NCBI GenBank assembly: GCA_023379515.1
Contig: JAMCQQ010000098.1
Coordinates: 1-5,893 of the forward strand
From: Actinomycetota bacterium
Lineage (GTDB): Bacteria; Actinomycetota; Humimicrobiia; Humimicrobiales; Humimicrobiaceae
Reading direction: 5' to 3'
DNA: 5,893 bases
In this document: positions 1-5,893 of the stretch, in pieces
How the letters are laid out: each line of letters begins with the position of its first letter
Position numbering within the stretch: position 1 is the first letter of the stretch
Position numbers and translations under genes: made by a program
The notes under the pieces: generated by a model
The model's database searches: none
Told to the model about the DNA's origin: nothing
The model's input: the letters and a program-made list of their open reading frames with translations, nothing else

Positions 1-232
1 GTAAAATTAATAAATCTGCAACCTCTTCTGATATTTTTTCCTTGTTTTCTGAGGCAAACTTAAGACTTTCTTCCAGATTCTGCCACTGGAAATTTTCCAA
101 CAGTTCTGCGGCTTCAAGGGAAATTGAGATTGCAAGGTTTTTGGGATTGTGAAATCGCTCCCAATCCCTTAGTTTGCGGAATGAGATAAGTTTTGAGATT
201 AAATTATTTACAATTAAATTATTTTTACTCAT
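1..232 (-). CDS. MazG/RS21-C6-like nucleotide pyrophosphohydrolase, 3' end outside window
   Basis: The product is probably a small all-alpha NTP pyrophosphohydrolase of the MazG-like, RS21-C6/DCTPP1-type group. Such enzymes hydrolyse (d)NTPs to (d)NMP plus pyrophosphate with Mg2+ in the cytosol; dCTP and modified dCTPs are preferred by the mammalian member. Only 77 codons are visible; family members usually have about 100-120 residues, so the C-terminus is missing. Seen in the sequence: F18-R19, R22-D23-W24, F27-H28-N29-P30-K31-N32-L33, the metal-binding helix E40-A-A-E43, F48-Q49-W50, and the second acidic pair E70-V-A-D73. Together these give the family's ExxE...ExxD signature. The ATG at 232-230 is the first ATG after an in-frame TAA at 256-254. 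No clear Shine-Dalgarno precedes it. It starts 29 bp after the mod stop on the same strand, so it is probably co-transcribed with res-mod. Family call is firm; substrate and link to defence are inference. Confidence 0.87.
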   Translation of the reverse strand, partial: MSKNNLIVNNLISKLISFRKLRDWERFHNPKNLAISISLEAAELLENFQWQNLEESLKFASENKEKISEEVADLLIL

Positions 233-244
233 AAGTTTAAACTT
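233..244. repeat. Perfect 12-bp palindrome abutting the pyrophosphohydrolase start codon
   Basis: AAGTTTAAACTT reads the same on both strands and ends directly at the ATG (232-230), inside the 29-bp gap after mod. It occupies the place where a ribosome binding site would be expected, and no G-rich Shine-Dalgarno is present. It could be a dimeric-repressor operator or a weak hairpin near the start, or it may be chance in AT-rich DNA. The palindrome is directly visible; any function is inference. Confidence 0.4.
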
Positions 245-261
245 TATTGTTTTTTAAATTA

Positions 262-2721
262 TTATATCCCAATAACTTTCATAACTTCATCCCCGAAGTG
301 ATTTATTACTTTGACAGCAATTTTCCCTGTCTGAGGTTTTTGAAAAGGTCGTGAGATAGTTGAATATAATTCTTCCCAGATTGACTCATCTATATCAGCT
401 TTTAGAGCTTTTTTTAATTTTTCATAAGGTTTGTCACTCCCAAGAAAATATGCGTGAGTAATAAAAAATGCTTCACCATTATAATTTGTATCTATAAACC
501 AGGCAGCAATATCATAATCCAGATTTCCAGAGCCGCTTGAACGGATTTCTGCTTTTACAGGGTCGTATATATCAACACCCAATATTTCAATAACAATTCC
601 TTCTTTTGTTTCTTTTACTTTGATTTCAGGTTCTCCGAAAGCAATAAACAGGTTTCCTGATCCTGTTTTCTTAAGTAAGTCTCCCATAGAAAGATCGGGG
701 TTTATTTTTACTCTCATTATTTTTAAATCGTCAACCTTAGTGGGAACTGAAACAGCCGAAGCATCAAATGAGGTTCCAGCTACAATTAAAAGCTCTGCAA
801 ACTTTTTTGTTATATTGGCTGCATTAATTATATAATCATCATCCAGACTTCCGAACTCCGGTCCAATAGCAACTGCGACTTTTTTTGGGCCTTCTTCTGT
901 TTTGTATTCTCCAACTGCTTGAACTTCTGGCCCACTCGGAATTATATCAAGATTTATAAATTCGACTCTTGCACTTTTTTCCCCGGTTTGAACACCAGAT
1001 TTAAGTAAGTTCTCAATTACTGTTCCGGCGAACTTTTCAGATGAAATCATCTCCTGTGCATCTGATACACGGTGAGGTGAGAGAGATTCAACTGTAAAAG
1101 GCCCTGTCACTCTTATAATATTTTTATCTTCTACGGGTTGGTCATATAATATTTCTCGCTCAGGTTCTTCATCATTGGCAAGTGATTTTAATGTTATATG
1201 GGGAACAGTTTTATATTCAAATCCGGCATTGATATTATCTTGATCTTTAAGTTTATAATAAGGAAACTTTGCTGTCAGAAGTCTTGCGCGAGCCAAAGCA
1301 AGGGCTACACGCGAAGTATCAATTGTTATCCATCTTCTTGCCCATTGCTCTGCTACGTAAGCAGTTGTTCCAGAACCACAAGTTGGATCAAGCACAAGGT
1401 CGCCTGGATCTGATGACATTAAAATACATCTTTGAATCGGCAGTGTTGAAGTCTGTACTACATATGATGGATCCGATGCACCGTGTGTATCGTCCCATAA
1501 ATTATGTAAAGATTGCATGGGAAAATCATCAAAATATCTTAAATAATTTGGCAAGCCTGCAGGCGCTATAATTCTGTTTATTTCGATTAATCGCCGCATT
1601 CCTTTTTCATTAGTTTTCCAGCTATACTTTTGTCTTCTAAAAATTTTCCCTTTAAATTCAATATCGTAATAGCAGGAAGACGTATATCCTGAAGATAATA
1701 AATTATCAGCAAAAAATGGTCTACTCCCCTTTAATAAAATTGTAGGATCTTGTCGTTCATCCTTTGTCATTTTTCTTCGATTCCCATCAGGTAGCTCGAC
1801 CCATGTGTACCCTGTACCTGCTCCTAAGGGTTTTTTCTCATATAGCTGTCTATATTTAACTTCCTTTTTGTTTTTTGCATAAAATATTATATAGTCAGTA
1901 ATCGTTGGTAACCCATCGGATCCCAGAGGAAGTGTTTTCTTAAATGCTATTAGACTACAAAAATTGTCACTACCAAAAACTTCATCCATTATATTTCTTA
2001 CCAAATGGACATTCTCATCACTTATTTGAACAAAACATGAGCCACTCTCAGTTAAAAGTTCCCTTGCTAAAATAAGCCTGTCTCTTAAATATGACAGGTA
2101 TGAATGTATTCCCAGTTCCCAGGTGTCCCTGAATGCCTTAACTTGTTCGGGTTGACGCACAAAGTCTTCAATCTTATTATCTTTTACGTCCCTCTTTCGA
2201 GTGGAAACCTGCCAGTTTGACCCAAACTTTATACCGTATGGAGGATCAATATAAATTGTCTGGACTTTGCCTCTCATGCCCTCTTTTCCAAGTAAACTAT
2301 TCATTACAAGAAGGCTGTCACCAAGTACCATCCTATTCTGCCAGTTATCCTCATGCTTGTAAAACTCTACAGCCTTTCCAAACTGCTCCTGTGCAGTTTC
2401 CCCAAAAAGCAGCATCTGAGAACTTTCACTAACACCTGCCTTCAAACGTGCAATTATTGCTTCTGGTGCTATTTTTTCTTGAACATAGATAGGAACAGTC
2501 GCAACTTCGAATTCACTCCCAGCTTCTTTCTTCCCTGACCAGACAAGTCGTGGATCAAGCGATGGGTCGTAATCGTATTTTTTCTTTACAGGTTGTTTTT
2601 CTCTAGCAGACAGTTTTACAGACTCTTCCTGTGTAGGTATTCTTTTTCTTTTATCCTCAAACTTATAAGAGATCACCGGAGCTGCATCTGTAACTGTTTG
2701 CTTTTTTCTTTTTATAGTCAT
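262..2721 (-). CDS. mod: Type III-like site-specific DNA methyltransferase (Mod), beta-class, probably adenine-N6
   Basis: Transfers a methyl group from S-adenosylmethionine to a base in a specific DNA site, protecting host DNA and probably giving the Res complex its specificity. The 819 residues divide as follows: a charged N-terminal region (1-130); catalytic motif IV D159-P-P-Y162 preceded by a hydrophobic strand; a probable target-recognition region (about 285-400); and the SAM-binding motif I D445-P-T-C-G-S-G-T-T453. Motif IV before motif I defines the beta class (N6_N4_Mtase family), and DPPY favours m6A over m4C. EcoP15I Mod is about 644 residues; the excess here is mainly a tail (about 500-819) with no catalytic motif I recognise, ending in conserved-looking WFIDTNYNGE (741-750) and KVINHFGDE (804-812). 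The ATG lies 2 bp after the res stop with GGGG 7 nt upstream, which supports this start. Type III-like Mod is well supported; the target sequence cannot be read from the protein. Confidence 0.93.
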   Translation of the reverse strand: MTIKRKKQTVTDAAPVISYKFEDKRKRIPTQEESVKLSAREKQPVKKKYDYDPSLDPRLVWSGKKEAGSEFEVATVPIYVQEKIAPEAIIARLKAGVSESSQMLLFGETAQEQFGKAVEFYKHEDNWQNRMVLGDSLLVMNSLLGKEGMRGKVQTIYIDPPYGIKFGSNWQVSTRKRDVKDNKIEDFVRQPEQVKAFRDTWELGIHSYLSYLRDRLILARELLTESGSCFVQISDENVHLVRNIMDEVFGSDNFCSLIAFKKTLPLGSDGLPTITDYIIFYAKNKKEVKYRQLYEKKPLGAGTGYTWVELPDGNRRKMTKDERQDPTILLKGSRPFFADNLLSSGYTSSCYYDIEFKGKIFRRQKYSWKTNEKGMRRLIEINRIIAPAGLPNYLRYFDDFPMQSLHNLWDDTHGASDPSYVVQTSTLPIQRCILMSSDPGDLVLDPTCGSGTTAYVAEQWARRWITIDTSRVALALARARLLTAKFPYYKLKDQDNINAGFEYKTVPHITLKSLANDEEPEREILYDQPVEDKNIIRVTGPFTVESLSPHRVSDAQEMISSEKFAGTVIENLLKSGVQTGEKSARVEFINLDIIPSGPEVQAVGEYKTEEGPKKVAVAIGPEFGSLDDDYIINAANITKKFAELLIVAGTSFDASAVSVPTKVDDLKIMRVKINPDLSMGDLLKKTGSGNLFIAFGEPEIKVKETKEGIVIEILGVDIYDPVKAEIRSSGSGNLDYDIAAWFIDTNYNGEAFFITHAYFLGSDKPYEKLKKALKADIDESIWEELYSTISRPFQKPQTGKIAVKVINHFGDEVMKVIGI

Positions 2722-2723
2722 AA

Positions 2724-5711
2724 TTAATCCCCTAATAATTTATCAAAACCGCTTTCTATTCCCGCATAAATCAGATTTTGTGTATCATAAATATCGGCAA
2801 TCTCAATGAATGCCCATTTTCCAAATCTGGATATATTGTTAATAGCTGGAACCCACATTTCTCTTGCTGTATTTACTTTAATAGCTTTTTTATCATCCTT
2901 TTTACCTGTTACCTCAATTATAAGATTTAATATTGATTTATCGGGCATTTCAATCTTTGCAATAAAATCTGGTAAATACTGGTGGGATATACCTTGATAC
3001 TCATACGGAATATAGAAACCAAGACTTTGATTTTTAACATATGAAAATACTTCAGTCATCTGTTCAAGTTTTTTTGCAACACCCTGTTCCCATTCCTCTG
3101 TATCAGCCACTACATAATTAATATGACTATTTGCTGTTTCCCTTACTTCTTTAGTTGTAAGAAAATCCACATAGCATGTAGAGCCGAGTATGTCAAATTG
3201 AGCAAGTATAGGGAAAAGTTTTTTCCTATTTCGACTTAAAAGGTTTTCATCAACAATAGCCTGCTGGATTTTAGAACAAGCACCTGCAAAATATTCTCCA
3301 ATTGACAAATATCCGATGACCATCCTGTCTTTTAGTTCAACATGATTTTTTACATAATCCTCAACTATATTTTTTATCTGTGGAAATAGCCAATATTTCT
3401 CATTACCTTCAGTGTCTGTATAATAACGCCTTAAAATTTCTCTTGTCAGCATTGTAATTACTTCGCCCTCGCGGCGTTCTTTGATCTTTTCAAGAGTGTC
3501 GGTAGTCTCTTCTCCTATTACACCTCTTGAAATTACTTCTGTAGGCTCATTTTCAATTATGGTAAATGAATCTTTAGTAAAACGAGCAGCCAGTTTAGAT
3601 TCGTCTAATTCATACCTGTACCCTTCGACTCGGGGAAAAGTGATCTCGTACTGCTTTCGGTCAGGAAGTGCGTAGACACGATGTACTATTTTTGGAGCTT
3701 GAGGTGAAGCATTACCTTCAACCCTAAGAAAATTAAAAGGTACTCCGTAAACTTCTGCATATTCTGGACTCATTAGACCCGTAGACTCATTTACATCGTA
3801 ATCTACTCGACGCAGAGCTCTTCCAACTACCTGTTCGCACAGAAGTTGCGTTGAAAATGCACGTATTCCAAGAATATGCGTTACAGTGTTTGTATCCCAT
3901 CCTTCTGTAAGCATCGATACTGAAACCACACATTTAATATTTTCACCAAGTTTTTCCGGTTTGCCTACTGTATTCATAACTTCTCTAAGCAATTCTTCGT
4001 CCGATGGTTCATCTCTTCCCTGAAATCTTCGTCTGTATTCTTTACGGAAATCTTCAATTTCTTTTTTAAATATCTTTTTAAATTCATCACTTATTTTTTC
4101 TCCACTTTCAATCTGAGCACTGTCAATTAAAAGAGTGTTTGGACGGTCATAAAATCTTATACCATCCTCATTTCTGAAGCTATCAAGATTACCCTTTTCT
4201 ATTGTTTTATTGCCTCCTGGAAGTTCTCTTTCATAACCAGCTATCCATCTGTAAACAAGTTCAGAGACTGCAGTATTGTTGCAAACAACTATCATTACAG
4301 GAGGCATTACAGCATTATTTACTTTATTCAATTTTTCATATTCGTTGTAATATTTCTCATAGCTTCCGTAAAGTGAGTAAAGCGCTTCCTGTAGAGTTTT
4401 TGTTAAATTAACTACAGATAAATCATAGTTTCCTGTTCTCAGTCCCTTTTTTGGCAGATTTTCTTTGATATAAAACCACAAATTCCTGAATTCAGGAACA
4501 TCATCCTTTAAAATGTTGTCTGATTCTACAGGAAGACGGGGTATTTTTACTATTCCACACTCTAGAGCGTCAAGTAATGAGAAATCATATATAACCCAAG
4601 GAAAAAGTGTGCCTTCTTTATATCCTGAACCACTTAAAAAATAAGGAGTTGCAGAAAGATCAACTATGCCATTAATTGCTATTTTTTTCGATAATGCTTC
4701 GAGCCCATTAATCCATACACGGGCTGCTTTAGAATTTTCATCCGCTTCTTTTCTGTCCTCACCTGTTAATTTCTCTTCTCCAATTAATCTGTTGTCTTGT
4801 GGTTTTTCACGATAGCAATGATGAGCCTCGTCGTTTATAACCAGGATTCTGGGTTTATTAAGAATTCCTCTAAATAATCTATTGATCATGGCGCTAGGAG
4901 ATTCCTTTACAACTTCATCTTTTATTAAGCCAGCCGCTTTCATGACTGAACTCACCTGGAACCTTTGGTTTTGCCTTAATTCCAGTTGATGAAAATTGGT
5001 TATAAATACATTTGCCTGTTGCAATAATTCCAAGTCAGGAATAGAAACTATGTCTCTTTCCTTGAAATAATTTCTAAATTCCTGAGGTTTAAGAACATTT
5101 AATCGATCTTTTATAGTAATTCCCGGTGTAATAATAACAAAAGCATCGGTAAATCTTGTGTCTTGAGGATATCTAAGTTTATTTAGTGTTTGATACGCAA
5201 TAATCATGGTCATTACTACTGTTTTACCTGTTCCTGTTGCCATTTTAAATGCAATTCTGAATAAACCTGGATTTGCACCAGAATTTGCTTTCTTGATATC
5301 ATTGTTCATCCAATTTTGACCCGATTTTTCTACAACTTCATTTAAATACATAAATGTTTCAAGTGCTTCAATCTGGCAGAAAAATAATTTATTTTCCCTG
5401 CTCTCATTATTCCAGTAAAGAAGCAAATCTCTTGATATTCTAGTCAATCCCGGCCAGCCTGACATCCGCCATTCTTTAACATAATATCTAACCTTATTTA
5501 TAAATTCATTTTCTTTCTGAAGTTCACTCCCATATGCACCTTCAGAAATATTCAGGTCAAGTTGTTGTTGATCTGTTTTTGCCTTAGGAACAGGAATGTA
5601 ATAGCTACTGGGTCTTCTGAATTCAAGGATTTCATCTGTAATTCCACGTTCATCAGACTTAAAGTGTCGTAAAGGTTCTTTATATGGAGAGTTAAGAATT
5701 GGATTATTCAT
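2724..5711 (-). CDS. res: Type III-like restriction endonuclease subunit (Res): SF2 helicase plus C-terminal nuclease
   Basis: ATP-dependent restriction subunit expected to act with Mod on unmethylated invading DNA. Superfamily 2 motifs are present in order over 995 residues: Q-motif-like FFCQIEA (110-116), Walker A A158-T-G-T-G-K-T164, motif Ia IITPG (193-197), DEAH box D294-E-A-H297, motif III S353-A-T355, motif V LTEGWD (601-606) and motif VI Q627-V-V-G-R-A-L-R-R635. A PD-(D/E)xK-like domain follows near 870-985, with P914-D915 and E933-V-T-G-K937; the usual lysine two residues after the glutamate is T935. Length is close to EcoP15I Res (about 970). The N-terminus NPILNSPY...EPLRHF resembles, from memory, the BPTD_3080-type Res group. 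The start is constrained: in-frame TAA codons lie at 5714-5712 and 5720-5718, and the next Met is residue 83. No strong Shine-Dalgarno is visible. The gene comes first in the unit, ahead of mod, unlike classical mod-res operons. The family call is firm; cleavage activity is inferred. Confidence 0.94.
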   Translation of the reverse strand: MNNPILNSPYKEPLRHFKSDERGITDEILEFRRPSSYYIPVPKAKTDQQQLDLNISEGAYGSELQKENEFINKVRYYVKEWRMSGWPGLTRISRDLLLYWNNESRENKLFFCQIEALETFMYLNEVVEKSGQNWMNNDIKKANSGANPGLFRIAFKMATGTGKTVVMTMIIAYQTLNKLRYPQDTRFTDAFVIITPGITIKDRLNVLKPQEFRNYFKERDIVSIPDLELLQQANVFITNFHQLELRQNQRFQVSSVMKAAGLIKDEVVKESPSAMINRLFRGILNKPRILVINDEAHHCYREKPQDNRLIGEEKLTGEDRKEADENSKAARVWINGLEALSKKIAINGIVDLSATPYFLSGSGYKEGTLFPWVIYDFSLLDALECGIVKIPRLPVESDNILKDDVPEFRNLWFYIKENLPKKGLRTGNYDLSVVNLTKTLQEALYSLYGSYEKYYNEYEKLNKVNNAVMPPVMIVVCNNTAVSELVYRWIAGYERELPGGNKTIEKGNLDSFRNEDGIRFYDRPNTLLIDSAQIESGEKISDEFKKIFKKEIEDFRKEYRRRFQGRDEPSDEELLREVMNTVGKPEKLGENIKCVVSVSMLTEGWDTNTVTHILGIRAFSTQLLCEQVVGRALRRVDYDVNESTGLMSPEYAEVYGVPFNFLRVEGNASPQAPKIVHRVYALPDRKQYEITFPRVEGYRYELDESKLAARFTKDSFTIIENEPTEVISRGVIGEETTDTLEKIKERREGEVITMLTREILRRYYTDTEGNEKYWLFPQIKNIVEDYVKNHVELKDRMVIGYLSIGEYFAGACSKIQQAIVDENLLSRNRKKLFPILAQFDILGSTCYVDFLTTKEVRETANSHINYVVADTEEWEQGVAKKLEQMTEVFSYVKNQSLGFYIPYEYQGISHQYLPDFIAKIEMPDKSILNLIIEVTGKKDDKKAIKVNTAREMWVPAINNISRFGKWAFIEIADIYDTQNLIYAGIESGFDKLLGD
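2729..2732 (-). promoter_or_regulatory. Ribosome binding site of mod, inside the end of res
   Basis: On the minus strand, AGGGGAT precedes the mod ATG with 7 nt between GGGG and the start codon. The G-run is formed by the TTA GGG GAT codons (Leu-Gly-Asp) that end res. A ribosome terminating on res therefore finishes over the mod start site, so mod translation is probably coupled to res translation. This also fixes 2721 as the mod start. Confidence 0.65.
2757..3104 (-). other. C-terminal PD-(D/E)xK-like nuclease domain of Res with atypical E-V-T-G motif
   Basis: This region encodes about residues 870-985 of Res. It shows a YLPDF strand with D915 (codon 2969-2967), then after 17 residues a hydrophobic strand LNLIIEV with E933 (2915-2913), followed by V-T-G-K. 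That is the layout of a PD-(D/E)xK nuclease, but the position of the catalytic lysine is T935 (ACA, 2909-2907), and the nearest lysine is K937 (2903-2901). A lysine-rich stretch follows (K937, K938, K941, K942, K945), then W953 and N958-N959, which resemble the conserved end of this Res group. Domain boundaries are estimates. Confidence 0.65.
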
Positions 5712-5720
5712 TTACATTTA

Positions 5721-5749
5721 TTAATACTTATCTCAATTGCAAATCTCAA
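5721..5749 (-). promoter_or_regulatory. Candidate promoter of the res operon
   Basis: Read as a bacterial sigma70-type promoter, TTGAGA (5749-5744) matches the -35 consensus at 5 of 6 positions. A 17-nt spacer leads to TATTAA (5726-5721), which matches the -10 consensus at 4 of 6. The start would fall at or very near the res ATG, giving a nearly leaderless mRNA; this fits the lack of a strong Shine-Dalgarno but is not typical of bacteria. If the host is archaeal, the TATA-box-like TTTAATTATAT at 5764-5754 is an alternative that would leave a leader of about 20 nt. In DNA this AT-rich such matches arise easily, so confidence is low. Confidence 0.3.
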
Positions 5750-5750
5750 T
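5730..5750. repeat. 8-bp direct repeat, 13-bp period, upstream of res
   Basis: ATCTCAAT occurs at 5730-5737 and again at 5743-5750 on the plus strand (ATTGAGAT on the coding strand), separated by TGCAA. It lies 19 to 39 nt upstream of the res start and overlaps the candidate -35 element. It contains most of the G/C bases of this otherwise bare region, which makes it the best candidate protein-binding site here. No regulator gene is visible in the window. Confidence 0.4.
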
Positions 5751-5812
5751 AGATATAATTAAAAAATATTATTTTTCTATTTTAACTGTATATTAAAAAT
5801 TTAAAAAATGAA

Positions 5813-5844
5813 ATGTTTAATTCTATAAAATACTTTTTAAACAT
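5813..5844. repeat. 8-bp inverted repeat, 16-nt spacer, in the res upstream region
   Basis: ATGTTTAA (5813-5820) and TTAAACAT (5837-5844) are perfect inverted copies separated by 16 nt, about 100-130 nt upstream of res. The centre-to-centre distance is 24 bp, a little over two helical turns, so both arms could face the same side of the DNA. An AT-only-loop hairpin of this kind would be weak, so a protein-binding site is more plausible than a terminator. Chance is a real alternative at 86% A+T. Confidence 0.3.
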
Positions 5845-5863
5845 ATCAGAATTCCATAAAATT

Positions 5864-5877
5864 ATTGATAATTGATA
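5864..5877. repeat. Tandem pair of ATTGATA
   Basis: ATTGATA occurs twice head to tail. The second copy also begins a small inverted repeat, TTGAT (5872-5876), AATA, ATCAA (5881-5885). Located about 150 nt upstream of res and close to the window edge. May be chance in AT-rich sequence; no function can be assigned. Confidence 0.25.
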
Positions 5878-5893
5878 ATAATCAAAATCTAAA

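Larger units (their letters stand above)
5712..5893. other. AT-rich intergenic region upstream of res, no gene seen
   Basis: Only 25 of 182 bases are G or C. No ORF beyond a few codons is seen on either strand, and no tRNA or stable terminator hairpin is recognisable. It must hold the promoter and 5' leader of the res-mod-pyrophosphohydrolase unit unless transcription enters from further right. It contains a direct repeat (5730-5750), an inverted repeat (5813-5844) and a tandem 7-mer (5864-5877). The base composition also suits intrinsically bent DNA. Confidence 0.7.

Noticed and set aside
233..261. Transcription terminator between mod and the pyrophosphohydrolase
   Set aside because: The only inverted repeat is the AT-rich 12-bp palindrome with no loop and no following T-run on the coding strand, so read-through is more likely.
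298..353. Spacer of about 55 residues between the DEAH box and SAT motif of Res as a novel insertion
   Set aside because: From memory, a charged GEEKLTGEDRKEAD-like segment at this place is usual in this Res group, so it is not special to this protein. Coordinates given are residue numbers.
620..2538. Several plus-strand open frames of 61-100 codons opposite mod
   Set aside because: They lie wholly within the antisense of a clearly conserved methyltransferase, show no recognisable domain and have Cys/Ser-rich, shadow-like composition.
2702..2713. Two A-tracts (6 and 5 bases) at the 5' end of mod as a possible phase-variation switch, as in some bacterial modA genes
   Set aside because: The tracts are too short and interrupted by a G; phase-variable mods normally carry long homopolymers or many tandem repeat units. 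The frame is intact.
2806..4411. Plus-strand open frames of 63-69 codons opposite res
   Set aside because: Antisense shadows of the helicase-nuclease gene with no recognisable protein features.
5754..5759. TATAAT on the plus strand as a -10 box of a divergent promoter
   Set aside because: No acceptable -35 lies 16-18 bp upstream (the closest is TCTCAA), and such hexamers are expected by chance in 86% A+T DNA. A divergent gene beyond the right edge cannot be excluded.
1..5893. CRISPR array, tRNA/rRNA genes, transposase or integration sites
   Set aside because: No regularly spaced repeats, no RNA gene signatures, and no transposase or recombinase motifs were seen on either strand.

Overview
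This AT-rich window holds three genes, all read from the minus strand, that look like one transcription unit: a helicase-nuclease (res, 2724-5711), a beta-class DNA methyltransferase (mod, 262-2721) and the first 77 codons of a MazG/RS21-C6-like nucleotide pyrophosphohydrolase (1-232, cut off by the window edge). Transcription runs right to left, so the order is res, mod, pyrophosphohydrolase. Both large genes are intact, with no frameshift or internal stop.

Organism: coding DNA is roughly 35-40% G+C by eye, while the 182 bp upstream of res contain only 25 G/C bases (about 14%). This fits an AT-rich bacterium or a methanogen-like archaeon. Nothing here settles which, and restriction-modification genes move horizontally, so their composition is weak evidence about the host.

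Layout: 5712-5893 is an extremely AT-rich upstream region with no gene. It carries a possible promoter and several short repeats. 2724-5711 encodes Res, with a superfamily 2 helicase core and a C-terminal PD-(D/E)xK-type nuclease domain. Only 2 bp separate its stop from the mod start, and the mod ribosome binding site lies in the last codons of res. 262-2721 encodes Mod, with the catalytic DPPY before the SAM-binding motif and a C-terminal extension of about 300 residues. A 29-bp gap containing a perfect 12-bp palindrome leads to the pyrophosphohydrolase.

How the genes work together: Res and Mod form a type III-like restriction-modification system. Mod should methylate, most likely adenine N6, at a specific site and give the complex its specificity. 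Res should use ATP to translocate or signal along DNA and cut unmethylated foreign DNA. From memory of annotation, the pair resembles the group NCBI labels 'BPTD_3080 family restriction endonuclease' with its large partner methyltransferase, which to my knowledge is poorly characterised compared with EcoP1I/EcoP15I. The least expected points are the res-before-mod order, a non-canonical E-V-T-G nuclease motif in place of ExK, the long Mod tail, and a nucleotide-pool enzyme as third gene. I see no evidence of a wholly new class of system.
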